The notes under the pieces: generated by a model
What the model saw: the letters and a program-made list of their open reading frames with translations, nothing else
Database searches by the model: none
What the model was told of the DNA's origin: nothing
Made by a program: the position numbers and the translations under genes
Shown here: positions 38,686 to 53,075 of the stretch, piece by piece
Layout of the letters: each line of letters begins with the position of its first letter
How positions within the stretch are numbered: position 1 is the first letter of the stretch
Assembly (NCBI GenBank): GCA_000499405.2
Contig: HG738137.1
Coordinates: 21,848,603 to 21,912,602 of the forward strand
DNA from: Onchocerca volvulus
Taxonomy: Eukaryota; Nematoda; Chromadorea; Rhabditida; Onchocercidae
Direction of reading: 5' to 3'
Length of the DNA stretch: 64,000 bases

Positions 38686-41600
38686 ATGAGTACAGAGCCA
38701 ACATCAGCTTTTCGATCTCCTGTCATTACGTCGTCCACATCCGCCCGAGTAACTCATCCCATCATTGTTCATCCTCAACCTATCAAGTAGGTTTGAAATT
38801 TCAACATGTAAATGTGCTATTTTTACTTTGATGGATTATGATAGATGCCAACGTCTTTTGGAAGCTGTAGAAAATTAGTTAAATTTTCGAACACTTGCAG
38901 TTTGTCTAATTATTTTGCTTTCATTCATGATTATTTTATGATATTCCAGACCTTATCCGCACACAACAGCTACCGACCCGTTCACTTTGTATAGTTACTA
39001 CTTAACACAGATGGGTCATGGCTTTGATCTACATCAATTATCGCAGATCACTCGACCACCCATTCTTTCTGGTTCACATTCACTGTCTCCGAGTACAGCT
39101 TTAATCAGTAATTCGATTGCCCCTACTGCTGGAAGTAATCGGATCAGTTGGGATCCAGAAATGAGTAGAACAATTCGGAATGAACAATGCAGGTATTTGA
39201 CTTGAATTCTAAATTTTTCTAAATTATACGAAACTATTTCAAGTTTATATGACTGGAAGCGAAGCATCGTCATCTTCACTTTCCTTTCAGTCTTATTCAC
39301 AAAGTCAATTTTTAGCATTCTTGCTAAAAAAAAAAGTATCTTTATTGGAAATTTTACAAGAAAAAATGATTGACTGTTTTACAAAGGTAATCCGATCTCT
39401 TTATCCTTTTTTGGCATACACTACTTTTCATTATTTTTCAAAGCATCATGAATTGAAATCACGAAAAATGAGTAAAACCTTAGCTAGCAATCAAATCCAC
39501 TGAGTTTTCCCATTTGATCAGCTGGCAGTTGATCCAGCTATGGTTTTCATTGCATTGGGTAATTTAACTGATAATTGCCATTTTTTTTTTTTTTTTTAGT
39601 TCGTGTTTTATCTGTTTAATAGAAGAATTCTAAACAGCTCTTGACATCTTTTCTCTATAAGTATGAGCTAAATGAAATTAGAATGATTAGGATCAATTTA
39701 TTCAAAAAATATCACTCGTCAGAAAAAGTTTGTAGTAAATGTCACAAATAATAGCTGTGATAGTTTGAAAAAGGCAGAATTAGATAATTTATTCTCGAGG
39801 AAGAAATGAGGAAGATGATGACCTTGGCAAAGCCAGAGGGTCTTATATGTCCTTGTACTGTCGCGACAACACCTTGGGTCTCTAGATCACCCAACTCAAT
39901 CTGTTTTTAAATATGCCGAAAACTTGTTTTCAAAGGGCAGCAAGGACAAAAGTACTGAAAGAGAAGAGTATACTGGAAACTAAGCACTGTCTATCTTGAT
40001 CTGGAACGGCATTTTGTAATTGCAAATTTCTGGATATTATCTGGTATTATAAGAATTGTTTCTTATCATTCCAAAAATTCATATTTTGACAATTTGTCGA
40101 ATAAGTTCGATATTTCACCATATACTTTGATATTTGTCTACTAAAAATGTCAATAGAATTTTCAAATTCTAAATTTTGAAATAAATAAATCAATTATAAT
40201 GCTATTTATCAAACATTAAGCATGTAAGGAAAAGAGGGAACAATGCAATTTTGACATATATTTTAAGCATATTTTTATTCATCCTTGATTATTTAGTAGT
40301 TTTGTAATTACAAATTAAATCTGTAGTTACAAACCATAAAACCAAATCAAGGATTGTTTAATTCCTATATGTAACTTCATTCTGTACATCGATAACCACG
40401 ACAATGCCTGAATTATATTCCCAATTTTTAACTTATTTTCGAAATTACTGTTATCAACTATCTAGGCCAAAGTTTCTCGTGTATTAGAGAATTACAACGA
40501 GCATGTTAAAAACTTTGGAAAGTAAAATTTGAAAAAATTTTAAGCCCTGATTCACCCCAAAGTGTGGAGACGTCATGTTCAAGAGCGTCACAATCCAGTA
40601 CGTCACAGAAGGATCGTATTACGACAACAACTGGATCCGATCGCAGTTCTGATAAATTCTCCTGGTTGAATCATTACAGCGTGGAACCAAATTTAGCAGT
40701 TGTCAGCTCCAACATGAGCAGTCCTTCGTTAACATCAGGTTTATAACGTACAACTAAAATTTCTGTTCTATCGCATGTGTAATGGATGTGTAATGGGCTT
40801 TTGTCATTTATATTTCAAAAATGGGATATTATGAATAATTACAAATTTTCATTCATTTCTGTGATACTTTTTTGAAACCAATTTTATTTGTGGTAGTCTT
40901 CGGAAGCAGATAATTAGCACGAAGTGTTTTATTCCCAGTATTATGCTACTATGCTTTTTTGATACATTGACATGTTATCATTTCTGAAGAAAATTTAGTA
41001 ATGTATTAAAATTTTTGATTGAGTTTTATTTTAAAATTTTATGTGTAGAGTATAGATGATACAAATAAATGATTTTCTTCATTATATGATCATATTTTCC
41101 TTTATTTATTTATTTATTTATTTTTTTTTTTTTGCGTAAACGATCACTGACCAGTAAGTTGTGATTCAAAGTTCATTAAACTTTTTGTTTCATTATTAAC
41201 TCTTTAGTCCAGTCAAATGGCTCAGAAACGACGTATACGTGGAATGGACGAGCAGATGGACACCATCCAGGCGAATTTACTGCAGCGCTTATGACCGATT
41301 ACTTAGACGATGATCCATTATTATGCGCTATCTGTTCCGACAAATCATCAGGATTGCATTATGGTATTTACACATGCGAAGGGTAAGCATTTCTTATCTT
41401 TCAGAAACTATTCGGGATACAAAATCACATTAATAAGTTTTCGAAAATTATTGCAATTGCGAGCTTCAGGAAGGAAAATTAGTGAGTTAATTAATAAATG
41501 GTAGATATAGTGATATGAAGAGAAAGGAGATCTTATCTAAGGTATTAGTCAACCCTGCCAATGATTTCTCGCTCATGTATTTTTGCTCATTATGCTTTTA

Positions 41601-44600
41601 AAGAATTTATTGTTCGTATTTCAAACAAGCATTCAGTGAATAATTTTTGCTGCATTTGTCATTTCCAGCTTAACCATTTCGATGCGAAAATAATGAGCAC
41701 ATAAAACACAAAAATATTTAAAATCTATTCATGATGAACCATCGAGTCATATAAATAATTAGTCACACAGTTCCCGCAAATATGAACTTTTTTTACAGTT
41801 TCAGAAGGAGAGTTCAGTAAACTTCGAAATATGTCTGTAGTTCATATAAACAATTTAGACATGAAAGAATTGATCTTTTCAATGATTTTTCCTGTAATGA
41901 TGACAAATGTCCGAAGTAAAAATGTCTTGATAAGGTCACTATAAGCAATAATTATTCAAAAGTTATGTCCAGTTCTGTTTTATCTGCTAGGAAAATGATA
42001 CATGGTGGGAAAGAATAATTGTTGGTGGCACAACAACATCAAGGCTGTTTGATTATAGAATGTCAATTTCAAGCTTCTCAGTGTGTAATAATAGTGATAA
42101 TAGTAGTAATATAGTCGCAATTGATAGTAATAGTAAGTGTAGGAATTACTGCATTGCTGATACAGAAAAGCGCAATCTGATACATGAATTGATTTGTATG
42201 AAATGGGTTATCAGTTCCCGGGGTAAAGACATCTACCATCTCTTTTTCCGTTTCTTGTTCATGTTATCCATCTTCCTTCACTTTTTTGGGGCCATCAACT
42301 ACAAATAAATTGTTTTTTCGTCTGTCTTTTTTATGCTGGAGATTGACAGCATGGCAGTTCATGGTGCGATAAAACCGGGCATTTGTTCTTCTTTCAAGGT
42401 ATGATTTGAATTAAGGTCAACAAAAATAGACATATATTTGTTGAATTCCATTTACTATTGAAAGTGGTCGTCGTCATTCAGTATTATTACGCGAGAACTG
42501 ATTTCACAGAAATGAACTGATTTGCTCTTATTATTTGTTTTTTTTTAACGCTTTTTATTTGTCCAGAAGCTACATATTTGCAATGAAGAGAAATTTTTAA
42601 AATCTCATAGAGAATTTACTTTTTGTTTTAATACATCCCCAAAACCTGTTTAATTACATAATCGTCACTTATCCTTCATTGCCGCTTTTCTTATCTTTCA
42701 TCCAGCAAGATTTTTTAAACTTTTTGCATTCTATTCTATTTTTCTTCTTGCTTAGTAATGTTTCCAAGGTTTTAAAAAATAGTTCGTATTACATTAATAG
42801 ATGAAATGAGTCGATTTTCTAAAATAAACCCTGCAAAGGTACGAGAAAATATTATTTATTAGTGCTGTCTCAAATTGTTTTTCTAATTTCTTAAACGTAT
42901 ACTCATTTATTTGATGAAATTAATTAACACCGGTAATGGGTTATGTTATGCTTGGATATTGTATCAGTCGCTACATGTGCGATGCTTGTAAAACTTATAA
43001 AATAAACTGGAATTTTAAAATATAAGTGACCCTGTTTTTTTAGTATATTCAGATGTAATTCTCAATTCATAAACTTCCTGAGTACTTCAGCATTTTTTAT
43101 TAAGTCGAATTGAGGATTTCAGTTTCAAATTTAGAAAATTCAGTGATGAAGTATCCGTAAAAGACTTTTTACATGGGTTTAGCGCTTGTTCTATGTTACA
43201 CTGCTGAGCAATTAGCAATTTTTTGATAAAAAAGAATGATATTTGATCAATGTTCAAGCAAACTACTTTGCTTACATTTATTAATGCCTCATTAATTATT
43301 CTTCTGTTCATAAGGTTATAATTCAATTAGTACTTTCCTCCTGCCCACTCCAAACCACCTGTTACTATTTATTGTATCTGTCATGCTTAACACACACATA
43401 CCTAAAACCGATAAGGAACATGACGGGAACTCACGCGAAATTTCATTTTACACGAAATGTTTTGTATTATTAAAGTTCAGTGCAAGCAGACAGGTACATT
43501 CTGCAAATAAATAGAGAAAAATGATTTGACAATTCTTATGACTGGCCGTTTTCGATAAGTGGCAATCAGAAGAGTGACAGGACATGGTATTTTAGGTATT
43601 AAATAGAAACAATTGAGAATTCATTTAGTAATAAGTAGTGAAAAAAATCAATATTCTGAGATAATGAACGAAAAATATCAATGGAATGACAAATTAGTAT
43701 TTAACACTAGACCGATGTGCTACTGAAAAAATGGTCTTTATTTATAACTTTGAAACGCTTCGAATATAAAGAATTAGTTACGCATATAACACAAGAAAAT
43801 AAATAAAATGAATCAAGGAACAACTAATAGAAAATTCATATTTACTTTACCATTTCTACAAAAGATTTTTTTTCAAAATAAAAAAAAAATTGGTTCTTCT
43901 CATAAAGTTTAATGTTCAATCCATGGTGTTTTTGACTTATTTTTTTAAATACTCAATTTTTCTTGCATATTTCACTTGTAAGTTTCACGGCATGTCTCAG
44001 AAAATAATCATTGAGTAGACATGAACACTTTATTTTTCTACGTTTTTAGAATAAAATAATTTTTTGCTATTTACGCATTTATCAGAAAATATACACTAAA
44101 AAAATTTCCTACAATTGTTCAGTTTAGAGTTGCATGCTATATTTCATATTTTTATAAATACAGATTCCGGACTTTTTTTTTTTTTTTTAGAATACATAAC
44201 GGGGATTGAGAAAAAGCAAAAGAAATGAAATGTATGAAATGATGTGAGCGTGCTGAATGCATTCAAAAGCAAAACTTCAAGACGATGAAGTGATTGCTTC
44301 AGTATCATTAGCCCATTTCATGCAGAAATTCACTTAAACATATTTCATTCAGAATAAATACCTTAAGTTGCACATAACGACCTAAAATGCATTTGTGTTG
44401 ACCTATTTCATCGGAATAATTTCCTCTCCAACTGCCCTATAAAACCAATCACTATGATCCTCATTCTAATGTGATTTACTTCTTACGATTGCTTAATTTT
44501 GTACTTGTATCTACATTCAAGACATTCACATTTAAATTCACTACTCTGTTTGCTAATATTTCGTGAATTTTCGAAACATTTGCAGTTATTGCATGGTGTT

Positions 44601-47600
44601 AGCGTCCAGTAAAACTTCATTTCAATTTAGAAAGTGATTTAGAAAAATTCCAAGGATTTAAATTATTCGCTTCAGTATGACTAAAGGTAAATTAATATAT
44701 ATCTGCCTTTTAATTTACCCAGTTAGTTATCTATGAAAATGTTTTCATAAATGAATCTTCTTCTCGCCACTTCCATTTTCAAGACAGATTGGATCCAATT
44801 TCTGCCTGTTTTGACGCTATGCTTGCGAAAATAAATCTTCAGTATGTGTAATCAGTTTATTTTCCAGGTGCAAGGGTTTCTTCAAGAGAACAGTGCAGAA
44901 CAAACGCGTTTATACCTGCGTCAGTGGTACGGGAAACTGCCCGATGACCAAAGAACAAAGGAATCGATGCCAATTTTGTCGATTTCAAAAATGCTTGCAA
45001 CAGGGTATGGTCCTTGAAGGTTAGGATTTCTAGTATTTGATCATTTATTCAAATAATAAGATTGCTGGGTAGCGTTTCAATGTTTCATATTAAAGCGATA
45101 AAAAAGAAATCAATCCTTAAACACACTGCTGCGTTATTTAAAATAAATTAATTAGAACTTAATTGAAGCGGTACGGGAAGATCGAATGCCAGGTGGTCGA
45201 AACGGAAGCGCAATTTACAACCTTTACAAATTGAAATACAAGAAAACAAGGCGTTTACAAGCACTGTGTGAAAGTATCTTACGAGAAAACGCCCCACGTT
45301 GCGGCACACTACTAGGTGTTTCCGGTGCCACTTCAAGAGATACACCACCGGAACAACGAACAATGGGACGTACACCGCCGCAAAGTCCACCTTTGGGTAC
45401 ATCAACACCTGACATACAACTGAGCACCGAACCTCTTAATTTATCGGCCAAAGAAAGTGTTATCAAAAGTGAAGAAATACCGCCAACGACTGGGTGTAGT
45501 AGTAGGATAGCCGTTCAATATGCCTTAAGCAGATCTCCTCTTCCTACTCGTAACAAAAATCTCATACAGGTAGCAGTTGAATTTTTAATTTTTCATTAAA
45601 TTCTGATATTATCTTATTTTGGGAACTGCATCATACTTGTGCTTCTTTTTTATCTAAACAGCAGAGAAAAATAAAATGCTAATCATAAAGAAGTCGAATA
45701 ATAGTCTTTGATTTCACGAGTTTATTTTAGAAGACAATTTAATTTATATATATATAAATTATATTATATATATATATATATGACTGGAATTGCTTGCTTA
45801 AGTATGAGATGACCCAGTTATGTCAAAATGTCTTTGTCAACACTTCTATTGCATTTAATTTAATTCCTAGAGCGTCAAACTAGTGTGAATCAAGGAGTTG
45901 TAATCCTTTACACTGAATAGATTTTGCATACTACCGATTTCATTTTTGTTTTATATCTTTCCTAAGCGAGTTGTTTTGTTTCAAATTTTTTAGATAAACA
46001 TATTTTCGTGATAGTTAGTTGATCATCGGACATCTTCTATTCTTTTGTCAAAATATTCTGTTTTTTTTCAAAAGATTTTGAAAAATGATTATAAAAGTTG
46101 ATATATCTGAACTTTTGATTTTCTAGGACCGAATGTTTGGATTTTAATTTCCATTTTCAAAGAGACCATTTACATGAGCATCTTTTTTTCAAAAAATTTT
46201 AATAGTAAGATTTGTTTTGATCGAATTGATCACAATAAATCTCTTTGGTACAATATGCCTTCTAACACGATCACTTTCTCAGTATTATAATTATACTGGT
46301 CAGATAAGATCTTCGGTCTTGAACCTTATAAATATTTATTTTAATTAAAATATTAATTTTGTTCAAAGGCGCTCCTTACGTGTCCAGTTAAGCAAAAAAA
46401 TTTTTATATGATTCGATGCTTAAGTTTGTCTTTAGATGTTCTTTGCTCTATAAACATTTCTAATTCATTTCATTAATAAAAGGCTGGCATTGCTTATGGG
46501 TCATTAAGATTTGTTAATGTAATTAACGAGAAGGCCATAACAAAGCTATCCATCTCTTGAATTCTAGTAGTAACTTTGACGCATAACGATCATTTTTACC
46601 CAGCATTGATTGAATCGTTGAAAATTGAGATACTGTTGTCTTTCAATCCACTTCCACCATTTTATTGCTTTAATTTTGATTGCAATTTTATAAAAAAATT
46701 CATTTTAAAAAAAATTCATTTTTTCATTTTATAAAATTCTTGGTTTTCAGCATTAGTTAAGACAAATGAGAAATATATGGATTTGACTGGTTTCATAAGA
46801 AAAAGGAAATAAGATAATAGACAGCATAATCCGAATTGAATTTGCGTACACATCACTAGTTGTAGTAGCGATTTTTCTGGTCTTTTTTTTCTAGTAAAAT
46901 ACTTTGAGCAACCGTCGATAATAAGCTGGTATCCTAATTACCACCTCTATATTTATGATATTATTTCTTAAGTTTCTTGGACATATTAGATAGTTTTTTT
47001 TCTTAATTCTGTCACTGTTTGACTAGTCTTCAGACTTTAAAGTGATGTAATCTTTTTCATTTAATGCCCAAGAAGAAATTTTCACTTTTCAGTAATTCAT
47101 TCATTACTTCTAAAAATATTGTATATTTTCACCAGCAATACCCTGCCATACTCCGCATGGCCATCCAGCTAGTCTATATAAATAAAAATGTCTGCTCATT
47201 TACTCCTACCTATCACAGGTTTGACAGTTTTAAAAAAAGTTGTTATATTTATATAAAAACACGCCTATCCGAATGATTGTTGTTTCAAAATTTCAAATCA
47301 ATCGGTGAAGAATTTGAAATGTCGTGTAAAAAGCCACAACGAACACTTACATTTTTTATCTGTTTAGAATATATAAATAAAGATAAATTGTCGATTGCTG
47401 TGTAGCAGTGAATCATAGATTAGTTGACCTCACTTTGTTTATCTTTTAATGGGGCACTTTGGCGGGCAATACGTTTATCTTTACAGCGTTTTGGCGGTAT
47501 GCATGTTTATCCTTATGACAGATAAAAAAGTAGGTATATCTAGATAAAAACATGCGCCTATTCGAATGTAAAGTTGTATCAAATTTTCAAAGCGATCGGT

Positions 47601-50177
47601 GAAGAATTTGTAACATTGTCAAAAGCCACAACGAACATTTACATTTTTATTTATATAGATTTAAATAAATTTATATAATTATACCAAACAATGAAATTAA
47701 TAATCCGTCTGAGGCGATATAGCTTCTGAAATGAAATAATTAGTTCAGATATTACGAGCCATGGATTGTTTTCTATTGTTTGCACCCATTTTTTTGCAGA
47801 TGAATTTAAAAAAAAAAAGAAAAAAGTCAATTTTTCGGAAGTGATCAATAGATGCTTCTGACTACATTAGTGCAGACGTAATTCTGTTTTACTTTAATTG
47901 AATTCCATAATTGGCGGCGGTAATTTTGCAGATTTGATCAATTCTTTTATTCAAACATTCAAAAAAGTGATTTGTCTCTTCTAGGAACTGATTGAAATAG
48001 ATCATATCGAAAAACTAATCAATCTGAAAGGTTTGCGGATAGCGCAACAATTGGGATCACGTATGAGCGATTCAACGATCCCTGCATGTCAGAGGTTGTC
48101 AAGAATCGGTGATGAAATTGTTGAACAGCTGGTGGAATGGACCAAGATGCTGCCGTTCTATCACGAATTACCTGTAGAAGTGCATACTCATCTGCTGACA
48201 CAACGATGGGCTGAATTGGTCTGGATATTAAATATATAATATATTTATGATTATTTTACTTTTTATTGAAATTGTAATTTGTGTTCATGCATTGAAGATT
48301 TGCAATCATAAAAAAGAAATTTTGCTTAGCTAAGCAAAAAAAAAAAAGAAAAAAAATTGTGCAGCATCAAATCATTTTCAATTGAAATCAAAAATTCCAG
48401 GTATTGCTGTCGGCCTGCTTTTATGCTGCTTCAACACGAGCTTCCAATCAAGATAATTTGCCAGTCAGTTCAACAACTACTGACGATAGCGAAGAAGTAT
48501 CTTTTTTTGATTCAGCTGTCAATCTACAACTACTACAGAAACGGTTGTGTGCCGTCATGGGGAAGCATATACCGCTGGAGCATGTCAACAAGTTCGTTGG
48601 TCTTTACGAAATCAAAGAGATTGTAAAAGAAAGTCTAGATTAAATTGACAAGAATGATACATTATGGAAATATTAATTCAATCCAGCATTGCTGAATAGT
48701 AGAAGCTGATACTGTATTTGAAATAATAGGGATAACTATCGATATCGATATCTGAAGAGTATTGCTATCATTTTAACAATTATTATCATCTTCCCACTAT
48801 GTTTTAGGGAGGCCTCACCTCTGGTCGAAAAATTTACGGCTTTACTGCACTCATTCAGCCGTTTGAAAATTACTTTGGAAGCGTATGTTTGCTTGAAAGC
48901 TATCACTCTATTGCACTACACACCTCACAGTTGCGGTTTGTTATATTTGAATGATTATGATTCTAATATTTCATGTCTTTTCCTGATTCTATCATACTAT
49001 ACGAATAAGTCAAAATAAAATTATTTTTTGAGTATTGATATATTATTTTGAGTTATTTCCGATTTTTTGAAAATTCTTCTTTCTTTAAAAACGGAAGAAA
49101 GAGAGGAACGAGTTCTCGTTTTCTGTCCCCGAATGCAGTAAGAAACAACAATTCTTATCTACTTATTCGAAACTTGAGGGGCTAAAAAGATATGTTAAAC
49201 CAGATTGTCATGATGATAGTAATGTGAAATGGGAAATCTTTTTCAAAGAAATCTGGTTCTTGACTTATGAATGATGTAGGAAAATGTATTCAAATAATAG
49301 TAGTAATAAAACGATCTTGCAGGAAAGGGCTGAGAATCCTATTGTATCTTTCTAATTCTAAGATTCGTAACACCATCAGTCACATATTTGATTAAGGCAT
49401 TCTGGACCGAATCGATCCTGTCTTCATTTTGGGCAAAAGAACTCATTTCTTTTCCATCTTCTAATGCAAAATCATTTCTTTATTCTCTTGATGCATATAT
49501 GTCAGTTTTTATTTATGACCTATTTACGACACTAGAATTGAAGTAAAATATTGTTTTAAATTCTTTTTGCAAGATAATAACAGTAAAAATTGAGAGTAAA
49601 AATGTAACTGAGTCAGAGCTAATACATTAGTTTTATTATCTCGAGTTATATCAATCATTTACTTTGGCTTTTAGATGAAACAGCTATCGATATGAAAGAA
49701 TCGATGGTGCGAAATGTCTACATCCGAAAAGTATCCGTAATACAGGATCAGTTCGTGAAGGCGCTGCAAATACATCTTAGTCAGCATGAAAATGGCGCAC
49801 GGCTAACTGATATCTTAACATGGTTTATTTTATTTATATTATTAGAAGGTCTTAAAACTTTAAAATTCATGTGGTCAGTGATGGTCACTTCACGGTGTAG
49901 AAAATGTACATTTTAATTGATTTTTAAAATGTAATATACAGTAATACTTTCGAATGTACATTTAAAACTTGGTCATTATAGGTTACCAATGCTACATTCT
50001 GCATCATCGGTACTGTTGCATAGCAAGATGTTCTACGTCCCTTTCTTGATTTGCAAAAATCCACAACGAATCGATGGTGGCGCAAAAGTCCGAGTAATAC
50101 TATCACCGTTATCATATCGTCCTTCCGCCATTGTCACTGATTACGAGGAAGAATTGAATGCGACAAGCAGCTGTTAG
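38686..50177 (+). CDS. nhr-91: NR6A-type nuclear receptor (GCNF / Hr4 / NHR-91 homologue)
   Basis: Eleven exons: 38686-38786, 38950-39192, 40545-40738, 41208-41382, 44868-45019, 45169-45569, 47985-48218, 48401-48591, 48808-48935, 49675-49822 and 49982-50177. Phase agrees throughout, giving 720 aa. Residues 1-218 are a Ser/Thr/Pro-rich N-terminus. The two-zinc-finger DNA-binding domain spans about 219-285 ([21 protein letters not shown]-box EGCKG, then [14 protein letters not shown]). It is followed by [10 protein letters not shown], the signature of the NR6A family, and [10 protein letters not shown] as in Drosophila Hr4. The hinge holds PLNLS (377-381) and VIKSEE (Lys388). The ligand-binding domain covers about 423-690 ([25 protein letters not shown]). 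No clear AF-2 helix is seen near the end, in line with repressor-type GCNF. The ATG was chosen because an in-frame TGA lies 24 bases upstream. Introns 2, 4, 6 and 9 are long. Confidence 0.94.
41383..44867. other. Large NR6A intron splitting the DNA-binding domain
   Basis: This intron of about 3.5 kb falls between the codons of the first zinc finger (CEG/CKG), a position conserved in nuclear receptors. It contains only simple AT-rich sequence and a TAGTAA-type microsatellite near 42086-42140. The 82-codon frame there is repeat-driven and I do not treat it as a gene. Confidence 0.7.
45738..45781. repeat. TA-rich inverted repeat
   Basis: An alternating TA tract that can fold on itself, in the long NR6A intron 45570-47984. 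Confidence 0.75.
47145..47172 (+). mobile_element. Helitron-like 3' terminus
   Basis: A hairpin (GCCAT 47145-47149, ATGGC 47157-47161) is followed by a 7-bp spacer and CTAG at 47169-47172, then T. The sequence GGCCATCCAGCTAGT parallels GGCCAGTCCAGCTAGT at 31038-31053. No body was traced to the left. Confidence 0.5.
47173..47659. mobile_element. 487-bp element with perfect 19-bp terminal inverted repeats
   Basis: The ends 47173-47191 and 47641-47659 are exact reverse complements (TCTATATAAATAAAAATGT). The element starts immediately after the CTAG of the preceding Helitron-like end. Inside, a block of about 100 bp occurs twice in direct order (about 47254-47355 and 47545-47650, sharing AAAAGCCACAACGAACA). 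This block is also present inverted at 30850-30930. So it is probably two tandem copies of a short family member. It lies in NR6A intron 6. No coding capacity. Confidence 0.7.
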
Positions 50178-52380
50178 AAGTTTGCTTTCCACAGAACAGC
50201 CTTGCGAATCATACAGCATGTGGAAAATAATCTCTTGTAATCGGAAAGTCGAGAAACTCCCAATGTTTTCACAATGCAGATCAAATTTATGGTTCTAAAG
50301 TCAATTATTTAATTATCGCATCCTAATTTGATCGCACTTTTTCACTTTATTAATTACTCACATAATCTTGAAGACTCGTTCGTTGTCTTTTTTAAATTTT
50401 GATTCACTCAGTTGTATGAAGTGCAATAATACTGCCTCACACTTTTGTTTATATTGTCATTTTTATTATTGAATGAATGCCCGAAAAGTCTTTCATTAAC
50501 AGCCTGAGCCTAGAACCGTCATTTATCACGAGTAATTCTGATTGATTAGAATTGTCTTTCTCAAATGCTTCGCCCTGTATGCTATAAAGGTGTTTGCCTT
50601 TAAAGCAATACAAGAAATCGGAAGTAAGATGCTGATAATGTAAATCCTTTGTTTTAATATTAAATTAGTTTTTCTTTCTGCAGAAATTACGAGTTAGAAA
50701 AGAGGAATTTTCTTTTAGTCCATTACTGTAATACCCAATGTTAAGCAAAAGCTTTTGATAACCTAAAGCTGCAAATCATGAATCACTATGTGCTAGTCTA
50801 TATTTTTCAAAAAAAAAAAAAACAATTGTGATTTTTTATAATTCACATTGTTAGGATGATAATATCTTTGCCATTCTACGGAATATGGACGATCATTTTT
50901 CTCGAATTCCTGAATTTCCAATTAATAATATCATCATTGTTTTGTTTTATAAATAAAAAGCAGAATTTCTGCAACACTATTTGCATATTTCTGAGGAATG
51001 TACTCTTTCGAGAATTTTGAAATGTGTTTGACCATATTTTTGAAAGTGAGAATTATAGAATTTGTTGTTCAAAATTTTCATATATTTCAAATCGAATTGA
51101 AGATTTTGCATTATTTGCAATTTTTATAAGTCATTGGACATGACTTCTGCTTATTTCCATTAGTGTATGACATTGATTGTAGTACTTTTGTGAATTAGAA
51201 AGTAGTGATAATGTGTTCATGTTAATTTGATTTTTCTTTAGCTACTGTACCTCTAGTCCGTATCCGGTTTCTCTGTATTCACTGTAGAGGCCTAGAAATT
51301 TGCAAGTATTTCATTTTGCAAAACATCGAAAAGGACTTCTTTGATGGAATCGTATTTTCAAAAAAACCGATTTGTTTTCTTATTTTTAAATATTTGTTGA
51401 AGTCGTAGGAAATTTCTTCTGAGAAGTCCTTTTTTATCTTTCTATTAAATTATCAGCCAAAAAAACTAAATTTTACTAATTTGCTATTGTGTATTATTTC
51501 CAATAAAAAAAAATTGATTTCCATATTTTGATATTTTTAGCGGCATGAAATGACATTAAGGGCATTTGATGATCCTGACCACTGGCAGCCTTAACTAGCA
51601 GTAAAATGTTTTTTTGTTGATGATGTGGCATCTTTTAGGAAAACTTTCAAATAATGATCTTTAGGAGTCCTGATGTCCTGAGTAACCACGTTGAAAAGGA
51701 TTCAGAGAGCGTATAAGTCGTTATTAATATGTTCAATAATTAAATTTTTAATAATTAAATTAATTAAATTTTTCCTCAAATTTTCTGTTTCCAAGGCTAG
51801 TCTTAGTATAGCTAAGCAATTTCTTTAAGAAAAACTTATATGATTTGCAAACTATTAGCATTTTTATAATGCATTGGTGAACGATACAATGCTTCGATTT
51901 GAGATAAATAGGATCATTTGCAGATTTTTTCGATAGTTTTCTTAAAATTTGAAATGTAGAACCATTAATCAGTCTTGACACCAGTCGATATAAGTAACAA
52001 ACAGTATTCGCATTTGATAAGCAAATCTAACGTGTGAAATCAAAGTATTTTAAGATAAAATTAGCTAAATATATTCAAATAGTAGTAATTGTTAATGAAC
52101 GCTAAAGCGGATGTCAATCCATAAAACTAATAAACGGATACTCAAGCTCAAAAGTTTTAAGCTATTACGATTTTCACAAATTCATTTATTTTAATTAACA
52201 AATAGTGATATAATCACTGCAATGATTACTTCAGGTAAAATGCTTTCTTGACACCGCGTATATTTGACATAGCATCCCGATTTTCGTTATTGTAATCTAC
52301 TGCATCACTCTAAAATATGTACTTTGACCTGCTCGGACAATTTTCTGACAGCTTTATGACACTGAACTCTTTCTGGATAT

Positions 52381-52422
52381 TGATAATTTCAATTGAATAC
52401 AATTATACAATTGAAATTATCA
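52381..52422. repeat. Perfect 15-bp inverted repeat
   Basis: 52381-52395 (TGATAATTTCAATTG) and 52408-52422 are exact reverse complements around a 12-bp spacer. It could be a short foldback element or a regulatory hairpin. No gene is attached to it. Confidence 0.8.
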
Positions 52423-52838
52423 GTTAGTAAGATTTTATAGAAATTAAAGAGATTCTTGAATTTTAGCGTGTCCTAAGACTAGCAGTATGAAGAATTCAAA
52501 TTATTTAATAGAACATTGTGTATTTAAAACATCATGAATAGCTTTCCAGGTTGGAATAGAAAATCTACTGCTACAAAGATACATCCATGCGTAATTCTTC
52601 AATGAATAAGGAGTTGAGGAAAAACTTGAACTGGAAGCTTTTTAAACTCACTATTCTTAGGATAATCTATACTTTAAACTAACTGGTCGATCTCAAGAGT
52701 TCTCAAAAATTTGTATTTGTTCGGAACCAATGTAAATCAATACTTATGTTGGTCAAATGAAGACATTTGTTTGCAGAAATTTTGCTGAAAATTTATGAAA
52801 CTATCGGAAATCAGATTTTCATCAGTAAAAAACTCTAA

Positions 52839-53075
52839 ATAAAACTCATATTTCGTATTAAACTCACCATTTCAAGCGTTGATCTATGCGGTTTGAATAA
52901 ATTCATATCTGAATCATATTCGCCAAATGGCCAGAGCCTTTTTCCTGTTCTGAACAAAGCCCCACGTAAAGCATTTGTTTCAGTAAACAATGCCAAGCAA
53001 ACAAACACCCCTGAATATTATTTAATTGATATTACTAAAATAACGTCGCCAAATTTACAATTGGAAAGAAATTAA
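52839..53075 (+). other. Exon-like open frame, unrecognised
   Basis: An open stretch of 78 codons ending in TAA and without an ATG. Its codons look coding-like: SESYSPNGQSLFPVLNKAPR and EYYLIDITKITSPNLQL. LNKAPRKAFVSVNN loosely recalls the KATRKALGTVN motif of securins, but this is one short motif and not evidence of homology. A possible acceptor is TTTCAAG ending at 52876. No matching upstream exon was found. Confidence 0.15.

Noticed and set aside
42060..42308. 82-codon frame in the NR6A intron
   Set aside because: The first half is a TAGTAA-type microsatellite, with no splice connection.
50685..51594. Three short exon-like frames behind TTTCTGCAG, TTTCTTTAG and TATTTTTAG
   Set aside because: Each ends in its own stop, so they cannot join into a transcript. 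They are probably cryptic acceptors in the NR6A 3' flank.
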